Shown piece after piece: positions 9,279-17,612 of a stretch of 64,000 nucleotides of DNA (position 1 is its first letter; every line of letters begins with the position of its first letter). This stretch comes from Phytoamicus setariae (GTDB taxonomy: Bacteria; Pseudomonadota; Alphaproteobacteria; Rhizobiales; Rhizobiaceae). The notes beneath the pieces are model-generated. The model did not search any database, was not told where the DNA came from, and saw only the letters and a list, made by a program, of their open reading frames with translations. Made by a program: the position numbers and the translations under genes. The stretch is taken from NCBI RefSeq assembly GCF_016722925.1, contig NZ_JAEQNC010000019.1, forward strand, positions 1-64,000, read 5' to 3'.

Positions 9279-10501
9279 TCGGCACCCTTCGGCGCGATCG
9301 GCAATGTAACCTGTATGCACGTGCCGCTGCCTTCCTTGTTCCTGGATATTTCGAAGCGCGCCGAGATCAATCGAGCGCGCGTCCGCATGTTGTCGATGCC
9401 GCCGCCGCTCCGTTTGGTGCCGGGGGCGATGCCGATCCCGTCATCGCGCACCTCGACACCGACATTCTTTCCCGTCGCCCGCAGCCGCACATTGATGCGA
9501 TCCGCATGGGCATGGCGGATGGAATTGTTGATGGCTTCCTGCGCGATGCGGAAAAGCGCGGTGGCGACCGGTTGCTCGAGACTGTCGATCGCGCCACTGG
9601 CTTCGTCAGCAAGCCGCCATTCGACAGTCGAGCCGCTGTCGCGCACCGAACGGTCGAGATGGTTTTCGATGGCCTGGGCAAAGCCGAATAGCTGCAGCAC
9701 CGAGGGGCGAGCTTCCTCGATGATCTGCCGGAGATCGTGCATGCAATGCTGCAGGCTGCGGAACAGCGGCTCCAGGGTTTCACCCGGGATGTCGGGACTG
9801 AGCGTCAGCCGCTCCATGCGCCGGGCCAACCGGGTGAGATCGGCAAGGGTCTGGTCGTGCAGGTCCATGCCGATCCGCTGGCGCTCAGCCTCCAGCGCTT
9901 CGGTAAGTTTCAACGCACCAAGCCGCAGGCCTTCCTCGCGGGCGCGCGCCTCGGCTTCGACAATGGCCGAGCGCTTTGCCTGTTCGGCGGCTCTGAGTGC
10001 AAAAAAGTAGGGCGCCAGGAGATCGGCTATAGAGCGCGCCTTCTCCACGTCGTCCTGGCTGTAGACGCCGACTTCACGGCTCGAACAACTCAATGCGCCG
10101 ATAATCTCGCCCTGGGCCTTGAGCGGCACATGCAGACGGCTGCGGAGATTGTTCTCGATGATCGGCCCGGAAAAGGAGCCTTCATAAAGGAAGCGGAGAT
10201 CGTTGCAGGCATCATCCGTCAACATCGTCTCCGCTTCGCCATAGAGGACTTGCCGGATCGGGCTGTTGGAAATCGGCGCAGGAGGATGGCGCCCCCAGCC
10301 GGTTTCAAACCCGCTTTCGTAAGCCGTGTGATACTGACCATCGAGCGTGATGATGCAGACATCCATATGATCGTGAGGGATGATCTGGGCGACCTCGGCA
10401 GCCACCGCGCGGATTGCCGAGTGAAATTCCAGCTGCCCTGCCAGCAGCCGCGATATCGTCAGATACTGATTGAGCAACGATGTCGGCGCCGAATTCAGCA
10501 T
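9275..10501 (-). CDS. GAF-domain sensor histidine kinase (HisKA_3, NarX/DegS type)
   Basis: Cytoplasmic sensor kinase, 408 residues with no membrane segment. A GAF domain occupies about residues 25-165. A coiled linker leads to the HisKA_3 dimerisation box ERQRIGMDLHDQTLADL with the phosphorylated His215, followed by a HATPase domain (N box FRIAQEAINNSIRHAHA, G1 box DDGIGI, G2 box SGGGIDNM). The ATG is preceded by GGGAGGA nine bases upstream; the frame is open 17 codons further but without a better site. It is co-transcribed with the response regulator. Confidence 0.92.
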   Translation of the reverse strand: MLNSAPTSLLNQYLTISRLLAGQLEFHSAIRAVAAEVAQIIPHDHMDVCIITLDGQYHTAYESGFETGWGRHPPAPISNSPIRQVLYGEAETMLTDDACNDLRFLYEGSFSGPIIENNLRSRLHVPLKAQGEIIGALSCSSREVGVYSQDDVEKARSIADLLAPYFFALRAAEQAKRSAIVEAEARAREEGLRLGALKLTEALEAERQRIGMDLHDQTLADLTRLARRMERLTLSPDIPGETLEPLFRSLQHCMHDLRQIIEEARPSVLQLFGFAQAIENHLDRSVRDSGSTVEWRLADEASGAIDSLEQPVATALFRIAQEAINNSIRHAHADRINVRLRATGKNVGVEVRDDGIGIAPGTKRSGGGIDNMRTRARLISARFEISRNKEGSGTCIQVTLPIAPKGAE

Positions 10502-10588
10502 CGCGAAATATCCTCCCGGGCGAACCTCCGTGCCCGCCGTTGCGCGTCGCATTCTATCGTCAAAGAGGGCCGGTTCGTCCTGCGAAAT

Positions 10589-10615
10589 CCCGCAGATTTT
10601 GTGCGGGTTCCCGCA
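10589..10615. promoter_or_regulatory. Triple inverted CCCGCA arms, candidate operator
   Basis: In the gap between the sensor kinase and the transporter operon the arms CCCGCA (10589-10594), TGCGGG (10602-10607) and CCCGCA (10610-10615) alternate in orientation, so the middle arm can pair with either neighbour. The site is 156 bases upstream of the binding-protein ATG. A TATACT hexamer (10637-10642) follows, but no -35 box at proper spacing is visible. It is a candidate site for the adjacent response regulator. Confidence 0.35.
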
Positions 10616-10770
10616 AGTTGCGTGCCGTGAACCGCCTATACTATTTAGGCGTTCTGATACATCATACTTTTACTGAGCGAAGGAGCCTCAGCGCAACAAC
10701 AAAATTCGGTTACCTGGAGGTAGGTGCCGGAGCCGGCCCGAAAAGGCCCGGTCATCAGGGAGAGAAAGAT

Positions 10771-11787
10771 ATGAAGATCAGGACGATACTCCTGGCCTCG
10801 GCCGCTATGGTCGTTGCTGCCATGCCGCTTTCTGCATCCGCCGACACGTCGGGCAAGAAGATCGCGCTTTCCAACAATTACGCCGGCAACTCCTGGCGTC
10901 AGGCGATGCTGACGAGCTGGGACAAGGTGACCAAGGAAGCGGTCAAGGCCGGCACCGTTGCTGCCGCCGATCCGTTCACCACGGCCGAGAACCAGGCGAC
11001 CGAACAGGCCGCCCAGATCCAGAACATGATCCTGCAGGGCTATGACGCCATCGTCATCAATGCCGCCTCCCCGACCGCGCTCAACGGCGCCGTCAAGGAA
11101 GCCTGCGATGCCGGCATCGTCGTCGTATCCTTCGACGGTATCGTGACCGAGCCCTGCGCCTACCGCATTGCCGTCGATTTCAAGGAAATGGGCCGCAGCC
11201 AGGTCGAATACCTCTCGAAGAAAATGCCGGAAGGCGGCAACCTGCTTGAGATCCGCGGCCTCGCAGGCGTTTTCGTCGATGACGAAATCTCGGCCGGTAT
11301 CCATGAAGGCGTCAAGCAGTTCCCGCAGTTCAAGGTCGCCGGCTCGGTGCATGGCGACTGGGCGCAGGACGTCGCACAGCGCGCGGTAGCAGGCATCCTC
11401 CCAAGCTTGCCGGAAATCGCTGCTGTCGTCACCCAGGGCGGCGACGGCTATGGCGCCGCGCAGGCCTTCACTGCGGCCAAGCGCAAGACGCCGCTGATCA
11501 TCATGGGTAACCGCGAAGACGAGCTGCAGTGGTGGAAGAAGGAAAAGGACGCAAACGGCTATGAGACCATGTCGGTCTCGATCGCGCCGGGAGTATCCAC
11601 GCTCGCATTCTGGGTCGCCCAGCAGGTGCTGGATGGCAAGGAAGTCAAGAAGGACCTCGTCGTGCCGTTCCTGCGCATCGATCAGGACAATCTCGAAAAG
11701 AACCTGGAAACCACCCAGAAGGGTGGCGTCGCCAATGTCGAGTACTCGCTCGAAGACGCCCAGAAGGTGATTGCCGCGGCCAAGTAA
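10771..11787 (+). CDS. Sugar ABC transporter periplasmic binding protein
   Basis: Extracytoplasmic solute-binding protein of the ribose/galactose type (Peripla_BP_4), 338 residues. A Sec signal peptide runs to about residue 23 (MVVAAMPLSASA before DTSGKK). The mature fold has the family's VINAASPTALNGAVKEACDAG and ITVVTQGGDG-like segments. It heads a four-gene transporter operon with an ATPase and two permeases. AGGGAGA sits a few bases before the ATG. The ligand is not readable; the downstream lactonase and UxaA-type dehydratase suggest a sugar or sugar acid. Confidence 0.93.
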   Translation: MKIRTILLASAAMVVAAMPLSASADTSGKKIALSNNYAGNSWRQAMLTSWDKVTKEAVKAGTVAAADPFTTAENQATEQAAQIQNMILQGYDAIVINAASPTALNGAVKEACDAGIVVVSFDGIVTEPCAYRIAVDFKEMGRSQVEYLSKKMPEGGNLLEIRGLAGVFVDDEISAGIHEGVKQFPQFKVAGSVHGDWAQDVAQRAVAGILPSLPEIAAVVTQGGDGYGAAQAFTAAKRKTPLIIMGNREDELQWWKKEKDANGYETMSVSIAPGVSTLAFWVAQQVLDGKEVKKDLVVPFLRIDQDNLEKNLETTQKGGVANVEYSLEDAQKVIAAAK

Positions 11788-11878
11788 GCGGCTATTGTCT
11801 GAAGCAGTCCGGCGGGAGACATTTCCGCCGGACTGTTCTTCACTTTGCAGAATTCCTTTCAGGCATCACACCGGATTC

Positions 11879-13345
11879 ATGGCAGACATCTCCACAAAGC
11901 CGGCTGTCGTCGCAGCCGAAGGCGTCAAGGTGCATTTCGGCGCGGTCAAGGCGCTGGATGGCGTCGATCTCGCAATCACGCCCGGCGAATGCGTCGGATT
12001 GGTCGGCCACAACGGAGCGGGCAAATCGACCATCGTCAATGTCATCAATGGCGGGCTCTCTGCGCATGAAGGCGAGGTGCATTACAATGGCGGCGGCCAT
12101 TCCGGCCACGGCATCGCCATTGCCCGAGCCAATGGCGTACGCTGTGTCTTCCAGGAACTGTCGCTGTCGCCAAACCTGACCGTGGTCGAAAACACCCGGA
12201 TCATGCATTCCGAGCTCAAGGGCTGGAACTGGCGCAGGCGCGCCCTAGCGATCATTCGCGCCAAGCTCGACGAAGTCTTTGCCGGACATCACATAGATTG
12301 CAAAAGCGCAGTCGGCGAGCTTTCGATTGCTGAACGGCAGATGGTGGAAATCGCCATCACCTTCGCCACCGTCACCGAGGCGCCTCGGCTCGTCATACTC
12401 GATGAGCCTACATCGTCGCTCGATGCCGGGCTTGCGGCGCAGCTCATGGATTATGTCCGAAAGTACGTATCTACAGGCGGCTCCGTGCTGCTGATCTCGC
12501 ATATTCTCGGGGAAATCCTTTCCACCTCCGACCGCATCGTGGTGATGAAGGACGGCAAGGTGGTGACCAGCCGGCCGGCGCGCGAATTCAACACCAAGAG
12601 CCTGGTGGAAGCGATGGGCAGCGTGGTGCGCGAACAGTCGAGGCCGGCAAAGGTGGCCAGCAATACAGATGTCGCGCTGGTTCTGGATGCGCCACCGCGT
12701 AAGAACCATGGGTTACCATTCAAGGCCTACAAGGGCGAAGTGATCGGCCTTGCCGGGCTCGGCGGCCACGGCCAGACGGAAATGCTGCTTGACCTCTACA
12801 GAAGTCTATCGAGCGACTGGTTCCCGGGCCGTGACAAGTCGGTCGCCTTTGTCGCCGGCGACCGCAGCCTCAACGGTACATTCCCGCTCTGGAGCATACT
12901 TCGAAACCTGTCGGTCGCTTCACTCGGCGCCCTTTCATCCGCAACGCTGGTGAAGTCGGGTGCGGAAAGCACCCTTGGAGCGGACTGGAAAAAGAAGATC
13001 GAAATCCGCACACCCGACATGGACAACGGCATCCTGTCGCTTTCCGGCGGCAACCAGCAGAAAGTGCTGTTTGCCCGCGCGCTCGCCACCAAGGCCTCGA
13101 TCCTGCTAATGGACGATCCGATGCGCGGCGTCGACATCGGCACCAAACAGGAGGTCTATTCGATCCTGCGAACCGAGGCCGCAGCGGGCAGGACTTTCAT
13201 CTGGTACTCCACCGAAATGGACGAGATCCGGCTTTGCGACCGTGTCTACGTCTTCCGGGACGGTGCGATCGTCGCGGAACTGCGCGGTAACAACATCAGC
13301 GAGGAAAACGTCCTAGCGGCCTCGTTTACAGGAGAAGCCGCATGA
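11879..13345 (+). CDS. Sugar ABC transporter ATP-binding protein (two ABC domains)
   Basis: Energy subunit of the transporter, 488 residues with two nucleotide-binding domains as in RbsA/XylG. Domain 1 has Walker A GHNGAGKST, signature LSIAERQ and Walker B LVILDEPT. Domain 2 has a non-canonical Walker A region (GLAGLGGHGQTE), as is usual for this family, a good LSGGNQQK signature and Walker B ILLMDDPM. The 91-base gap after the binding-protein gene has no clear terminator. No strong ribosome site precedes this ATG, so the start is less certain. Its stop overlaps the first permease (ATGA). Confidence 0.92.
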   Translation: MADISTKPAVVAAEGVKVHFGAVKALDGVDLAITPGECVGLVGHNGAGKSTIVNVINGGLSAHEGEVHYNGGGHSGHGIAIARANGVRCVFQELSLSPNLTVVENTRIMHSELKGWNWRRRALAIIRAKLDEVFAGHHIDCKSAVGELSIAERQMVEIAITFATVTEAPRLVILDEPTSSLDAGLAAQLMDYVRKYVSTGGSVLLISHILGEILSTSDRIVVMKDGKVVTSRPAREFNTKSLVEAMGSVVREQSRPAKVASNTDVALVLDAPPRKNHGLPFKAYKGEVIGLAGLGGHGQTEMLLDLYRSLSSDWFPGRDKSVAFVAGDRSLNGTFPLWSILRNLSVASLGALSSATLVKSGAESTLGADWKKKIEIRTPDMDNGILSLSGGNQQKVLFARALATKASILLMDDPMRGVDIGTKQEVYSILRTEAAAGRTFIWYSTEMDEIRLCDRVYVFRDGAIVAELRGNNISEENVLAASFTGEAA

Positions 13346-14283
13346 AGGGGATCTCCGCCAACACAATCCGGCAGATCGTGCCCGCGCTGTCGCTTGCCGT
13401 GCTGCTTGCAGCGGTGTTCTACCTGCAGCCGCGGGCCATGAGCTACAACGGCCTCAACCTGCTGTTCAATCTTGCCGTGCCGATCGCGCTGGCCACCGTC
13501 GCCCAGATGATGATCATGGCCGTCAACGATCTCGATCTGTCGATGGGAACCTTCGTCAGCTTTGCGGCGTGCGTGGCCGCCACCTGGCTCAAGACCGATC
13601 CTCTGATCGGGACGGTCATAATGGTCGGCGCAATCCTGGCCTATGCCGCACTCGGCGTCGTCATCCACCTGCGCGACCTTCCGTCAATCGTCGTCACGCT
13701 GGGCATGAGCTTCGTCTGGGGCGGGCTTGCCGTGCTGATCCTGCCTGCGCCTGGCGGCTCCGCGCCGGATTGGGCGCGGGCATTGATGACATCCAAGCCT
13801 GCATTTGTGCCGATCGCCATCATCGCTTCGCTGGTGATTGCGGCGGTTGCCCATTTCGTTGTGATGCGCACCACATTCGGCGTGCTGGTGCGTGGCGTCG
13901 GCGGCAATGCCCGTTCGGTCGAGCGTGCCGGCTGGTCGGTGCTGGCAATCCGCGCCAGCGCCTATGCTGCGGCGGCGTTTCTCGCCATTCTCGCCGGCAT
14001 CCTGCTGGTCGGGCTGACAACGGCGGCCGATGCCAATATCGCACTGCGCTACACGCTGCTGTCGATTGCCGGCGTCATTCTCGGCGGCGGTGAATTCGTC
14101 GGCGGTCGCGTCTCGCCCGTCGGGGCCGTCATCGGTGCGCTGACATTGACACTCGCCGGCTCGTTCCTGTCCTTCCTGCGGATCTCGCCCGACTGGCAGA
14201 TCGGCGCGCAAGGCGCGATATTGATCATCGTGCTGGGACTGAGGCTGCTGCTCAACCGCGCGGAAAAGAGGGAGAAAAACTGA
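13342..14283 (+). CDS. Sugar ABC transporter permease 1 (RbsC type)
   Basis: Inner-membrane channel subunit, 313 residues, with about eight to ten hydrophobic segments beginning at residue 12. It contains the BPD_transp_2 family hallmark near residues 54-60 (MAVNDLDLSMG) and the GVILGGGEFVGGRVSP segment near the C-terminus. The start overlaps the ATPase stop by four bases and its stop overlaps the next permease by one base (TGATG), so all subunits are probably translated in a coupled way. Confidence 0.92.
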   Translation: MKGISANTIRQIVPALSLAVLLAAVFYLQPRAMSYNGLNLLFNLAVPIALATVAQMMIMAVNDLDLSMGTFVSFAACVAATWLKTDPLIGTVIMVGAILAYAALGVVIHLRDLPSIVVTLGMSFVWGGLAVLILPAPGGSAPDWARALMTSKPAFVPIAIIASLVIAAVAHFVVMRTTFGVLVRGVGGNARSVERAGWSVLAIRASAYAAAAFLAILAGILLVGLTTAADANIALRYTLLSIAGVILGGGEFVGGRVSPVGAVIGALTLTLAGSFLSFLRISPDWQIGAQGAILIIVLGLRLLLNRAEKREKN

Positions 14284-15224
14284 TGAAGGCCCTCGCCGCC
14301 AAGCCATGGATCTGGTCCTATCTTGCCGTTCTCATCGTCTGGGTGATCACGGTGATGTTCACAGGCGGTGCGAGCGCGCTCGGCCTGTCGCAGGCCGCAT
14401 TCACATTCGCAGCTTTCTACGTCGTGGTCGGCATCGGCCAGATGTTCGTCATCACGCTAGGGCCCGGCAATATCGACCTGTCGGTGCCGGCCACCATGAC
14501 GCTCGCCGGCACCATCGCGCTGAAGATCATGGACGTCAACGATGCGATGGTCGTTCCGGGACTGCTGATCGCCATCGGCATCGGCATCGCTGTCGGCATG
14601 GGCAACTACGCGCTGATCAAGCTCCTGCGCATCCCGCCGATCATCGCCACGCTGTCGATGAGCTTCATCGTCCAGTCGACGGCGATCTGGTACAATCGCG
14701 GCCTGCGCATCAAGCCGCCGGAGACGCTGGCGACGTTCACCACCTCCGATGTCCTGGGCATCCCGAACGTCGCCATCGTCGCGCTGGTCCTGTCGGTCGC
14801 AGCCTGGTTTCTGCTTGAGAAAAGCATCTACGGCCGCTGGATCTCTGCCATCGGCCAGAGCCTGTTTGCCGCGCGGATGGCGGGCATTCCGGTCGACGGC
14901 GTCCGCTTCGTCACCTATATGCTGTGCGCGGTACTGGCATCTGTCTGCGGCTATCTGTTCGCCAGCTTTTCAGGCGGAGCGGCACTTAACATGGGCGCGG
15001 AATATCTGCTGATGTCGATTGCCGTCGTGGTGATTGGCGGCACGGCCGTGGCGGGAGGCAATTCCAATGTGCCGGGCATCTGGGGCGCGTCGCTCTTCAT
15101 GTTCCTGGTCGTGTCGATGCTCAACACCTATGGCTTCGGCGCCGGCATCAGACTGATCCTGACTGGCGTTATCATCATCGCCGTCATTCTCGTGGCGAGC
15201 GGAAAGATGCGCGACGCGCGCTGA
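14283..15224 (+). CDS. Sugar ABC transporter permease 2 (RbsC type)
   Basis: Second membrane subunit, also 313 residues and of the same BPD_transp_2 family (ITLGPGNIDLSVPATM corresponds to the permease 1 hallmark; AVVVIGGTAVAGGNSN near the C-terminus). Two different permeases imply a heterodimeric channel, unlike the single RbsC of Escherichia coli. The start codon shares its A with the preceding stop. Confidence 0.92.
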   Translation: MKALAAKPWIWSYLAVLIVWVITVMFTGGASALGLSQAAFTFAAFYVVVGIGQMFVITLGPGNIDLSVPATMTLAGTIALKIMDVNDAMVVPGLLIAIGIGIAVGMGNYALIKLLRIPPIIATLSMSFIVQSTAIWYNRGLRIKPPETLATFTTSDVLGIPNVAIVALVLSVAAWFLLEKSIYGRWISAIGQSLFAARMAGIPVDGVRFVTYMLCAVLASVCGYLFASFSGGAALNMGAEYLLMSIAVVVIGGTAVAGGNSNVPGIWGASLFMFLVVSMLNTYGFGAGIRLILTGVIIIAVILVASGKMRDAR

Positions 15225-15250
15225 ACGAACAGACCTCTAGGGGAAATACA

Positions 15251-16171
15251 ATGTCGAGCGAAAGACAATCCATCTATGAAATCCACGATCCGCGTTTTCG
15301 CTATCTGACGGTCGGTAGTTCGGCACTTGAGGAGCTCTATTCCGGCTGCCGCTGGGCCGAAGGCCCGGTCTGGTTCGCCGACCTCAACTGCCTGATCTGG
15401 AGCGACATCCCCAACGAGAGGATGCTGCGCTATTCGCAGAACGGCGACGTCTCGGTGTTCCGCACCAATTCCAATTTCGTCAACGGCAACACCCGCGACC
15501 GGCAGGGTCGGCTGGTGTCCTGCCAGCATGGCGGCCGCCGCGTGGTGCGCACCGAAGTCGACGGCACAATCACCGTGCTGGCCGACAGCTATCAGGGCCG
15601 GAAGCTCAACTCGCCCAACGATGTCGTGGTGAAATCCGATGGCTCGGTCTGGTTCACCGACCCGACCTACGGCATCATGTCTAACTACGAGGGATACAAG
15701 GGCCAATCCGAGCAACCGACCCGCAACGTCTACCGGCTCGACCCGGCCACCGGCGAACTCAGCGTCGTCGTCGATGATTTCGGCCAGCCTAACGGCCTTG
15801 CCTTCTCGCCTGACGAATCCAAGCTCTATGTCGCCGACTCCGCCTCCAGCCATGACGTCAACGCGCCGCGGCATATCCGGGTCTTCGATGTGGTCGGCGG
15901 CAAGACGCTTGCCAACGGCCGCGTGTTCTGCAACGTCGACGCGGGCCTTCCTGACGGTTTCCGCGTCGATACCGATGGCAATGTCTGGACCAGTGCGGCA
16001 GACGGCGTGCATTGCTTTGCGGCAGACGGGACTCTGCTCGGCAAGATTCTTGTGCCGCAGACGGTTGCCAACCTCACCTTCGGTGGTCCCAAGCGCAATC
16101 GCCTGTTTATCACCGCGACCAAGTCGCTTTACGCTGTTTACGTGACGGCGACCGGCGCACAGTATCCCTGA
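15251..16171 (+). CDS. SMP-30/gluconolactonase-family lactonase
   Basis: Six-bladed propeller hydrolase, 306 residues, which in this family opens sugar lactones with a divalent metal. Family landmarks are WAEGPVWFADLNCLIWSDIPN (metal Glu in AEGP), NGNTRDRQGRLV, LNSPNDVVVKSDGSVWFTDP and the QPNGLAFSPDESKLYVADS blade. No signal peptide is seen, so it acts in the cytoplasm. It follows the transporter genes after 26 bases with AGGGGAAAT ahead of the ATG, and would hydrolyse a lactone formed from the imported sugar. Confidence 0.9.
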   Translation: MSSERQSIYEIHDPRFRYLTVGSSALEELYSGCRWAEGPVWFADLNCLIWSDIPNERMLRYSQNGDVSVFRTNSNFVNGNTRDRQGRLVSCQHGGRRVVRTEVDGTITVLADSYQGRKLNSPNDVVVKSDGSVWFTDPTYGIMSNYEGYKGQSEQPTRNVYRLDPATGELSVVVDDFGQPNGLAFSPDESKLYVADSASSHDVNAPRHIRVFDVVGGKTLANGRVFCNVDAGLPDGFRVDTDGNVWTSAADGVHCFAADGTLLGKILVPQTVANLTFGGPKRNRLFITATKSLYAVYVTATGAQYP

Positions 16172-16225
16172 CCTTCCTGCACGTCATCTTTCGCTTTTGC
16201 TCGGTTCCGGGTTATAGAACGGCAA

Positions 16226-17257
16226 ATGGAGCGAAAGACAAGCATGGCGATCTGGCAGGATGAGACGGACGAAGCGTCTGCTCGCGGGCCTGAAAAGAAG
16301 AGGATCTACGCCGAAATCGCCACGCGGCTCGGCGAGGCGATCTCTTCGGCCCATATTGCCCGGGGCACGGTGCTAATCGAAGGCCCGCTCGCCAGCCAGC
16401 TCGGCTGCAGCCGGGCGCCGGTACGCCAGGCGTTGAAACTGCTCGAAGAGCAAGGGATCGTCAGCCGCTTCGACGGGCGTGGATACGTCGCTGGCGGGCC
16501 TGGCACTTCGCCAAACCGCAAAAGCCAGCCCGGCGCGATCGAGGGCGACTTCCTGCAGGACCGTGCCCTCTTTGCCTGGCAGATCCTCTATGAAGACGTC
16601 GAAAAGACGGTGGTGCTGCATTCCTTCTTCGGACGCTACCGGATCAACGAAGTCGAGCTGGCCCGCCACCATAAGGTCGGCCGTACGGTTGCCCGCGACG
16701 TGCTGCTGCGGCTGGCGTCCCTCGGCATTCTGGAAAAGGACGAGCAGTTACGCTGGTCCGTCGTGCCACTGGACGACCGGCGGATCGCCAATCTCTACCA
16801 GCTCCGGGAACTGATCGAGCCTGCCGGGATCGCGTCCGCGACCCAACATATGCCGAAACCGGAAATCGACGGCATGCTGGAGCGGCATCGTGCGGTGCTC
16901 GACCGCTACCCTGACATCGCCACATCCGAGCTCTATCAGCTGGAATTCGACCTGCATGTCCGCGCGGTCGGCTTTTGCGCCAACGCCGATCTGTTGAGCG
17001 CTTTGAAACGAACACATGCGGTGCTGACGCTATCCAAACATGTGCTGGGATTTCAGTGGACGCTTTCCAACGACGATCCATTTGTCGGCGAGCATATCGG
17101 CATTCTCGAAGCGATGCAGGCGGGCCGCGCTGACGCGGCAGGAGCCGCCATGCATATGCATATCAGATCGTCGATGCCGAAGGTGATCGGTCGCGCCGCC
17201 GAAGCGCGTGAAACGCAGAAGCCCGAGCCCTGCATCTATATCGTCGAGGGAAAATAA
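16226..17257 (+). CDS. GntR/FadR-type regulator with two winged-helix domains
   Basis: Probable local regulator of 343 residues, about 100 more than a typical FadR-subfamily protein. The extra length is a second DNA-binding domain: a GntR winged helix at 27-90 (GPLASQLGCSRAPVRQALKLLEEQGI) is followed by a similar fold at about 118-182 (NEVELARHHKVGRTVARDVLLRLASLGIL). An all-helical FCD ligand domain follows (about 187-325), with candidate metal ligands in FDLH and the C-terminal MHMHI. It closes the sugar operon and may sense a pathway intermediate. A second ATG at 16244 is possible. Confidence 0.85.
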   Translation: MERKTSMAIWQDETDEASARGPEKKRIYAEIATRLGEAISSAHIARGTVLIEGPLASQLGCSRAPVRQALKLLEEQGIVSRFDGRGYVAGGPGTSPNRKSQPGAIEGDFLQDRALFAWQILYEDVEKTVVLHSFFGRYRINEVELARHHKVGRTVARDVLLRLASLGILEKDEQLRWSVVPLDDRRIANLYQLRELIEPAGIASATQHMPKPEIDGMLERHRAVLDRYPDIATSELYQLEFDLHVRAVGFCANADLLSALKRTHAVLTLSKHVLGFQWTLSNDDPFVGEHIGILEAMQAGRADAAGAAMHMHIRSSMPKVIGRAAEARETQKPEPCIYIVEGK

Positions 17258-17297
17258 TCAGATAGATTTCACCATTCATCGCTAACAGGAGAGTGAC

Positions 17298-17567
17298 ATG
17301 ACCCTGAGGGGAGTTTCTGCCGTCCTGATACTGTTGTCCACGCCCGGCGCCACCCTGGCTGCCGATGTGCCACCAGAAGTGCGCGCGGCCTGCATGGCCG
17401 ATGCCAAGGCCCACTGCAGGGGCGTGATCCCCGGGGGCGGCAGGATGGTTGCATGTTTCGTCAAGAACGCAGGCGCATTGTCGGAAGGCTGCAAACTGGA
17501 GCTGTCGAAAATGTCGTGCTCGGCAGATGCCCCAAAGGATTTGAAGGCTGCGTTCCCCTGCGGGTGA
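17298..17567 (+). CDS. Small secreted Cys-rich protein (GLG1-type repeat)
   Basis: An 89-residue protein with a signal peptide (cleavage near ATLA-ADVPP) and a mature part with a spaced cysteine pattern, ACMADAKAHC, VACFV, GCKLEL, SC and a terminal PC. This fits the 'cysteine rich repeat' family (PF00839), found in many rhizobial exported proteins of unknown role. Disulfides in the periplasm are likely. No link to the sugar genes can be shown; it has its own GGAGAG ribosome site. Confidence 0.75.
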   Translation: MTLRGVSAVLILLSTPGATLAADVPPEVRAACMADAKAHCRGVIPGGGRMVACFVKNAGALSEGCKLELSKMSCSADAPKDLKAAFPCG

Positions 17568-17576
17568 TGACTGTCA

Positions 17577-17604
17577 CCCTCTTCTCCCATCGGGGTGAAG
17601 AGGG
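17577..17604. terminator. Hairpin between convergent genes
   Basis: CCCTCTTC (17577-17584) pairs perfectly with GAAGAGGG (17597-17604) around a 12-base loop that itself contains CCC/GGG. It lies between the ends of two convergent genes. It resembles the 'CTTCTCCCC...GGGGAGAAG' intergenic palindromes elsewhere in the window, so it may be a repeat fragment acting as a terminator. Confidence 0.5.
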
Positions 17605-17612
17605 CGTGCGCC

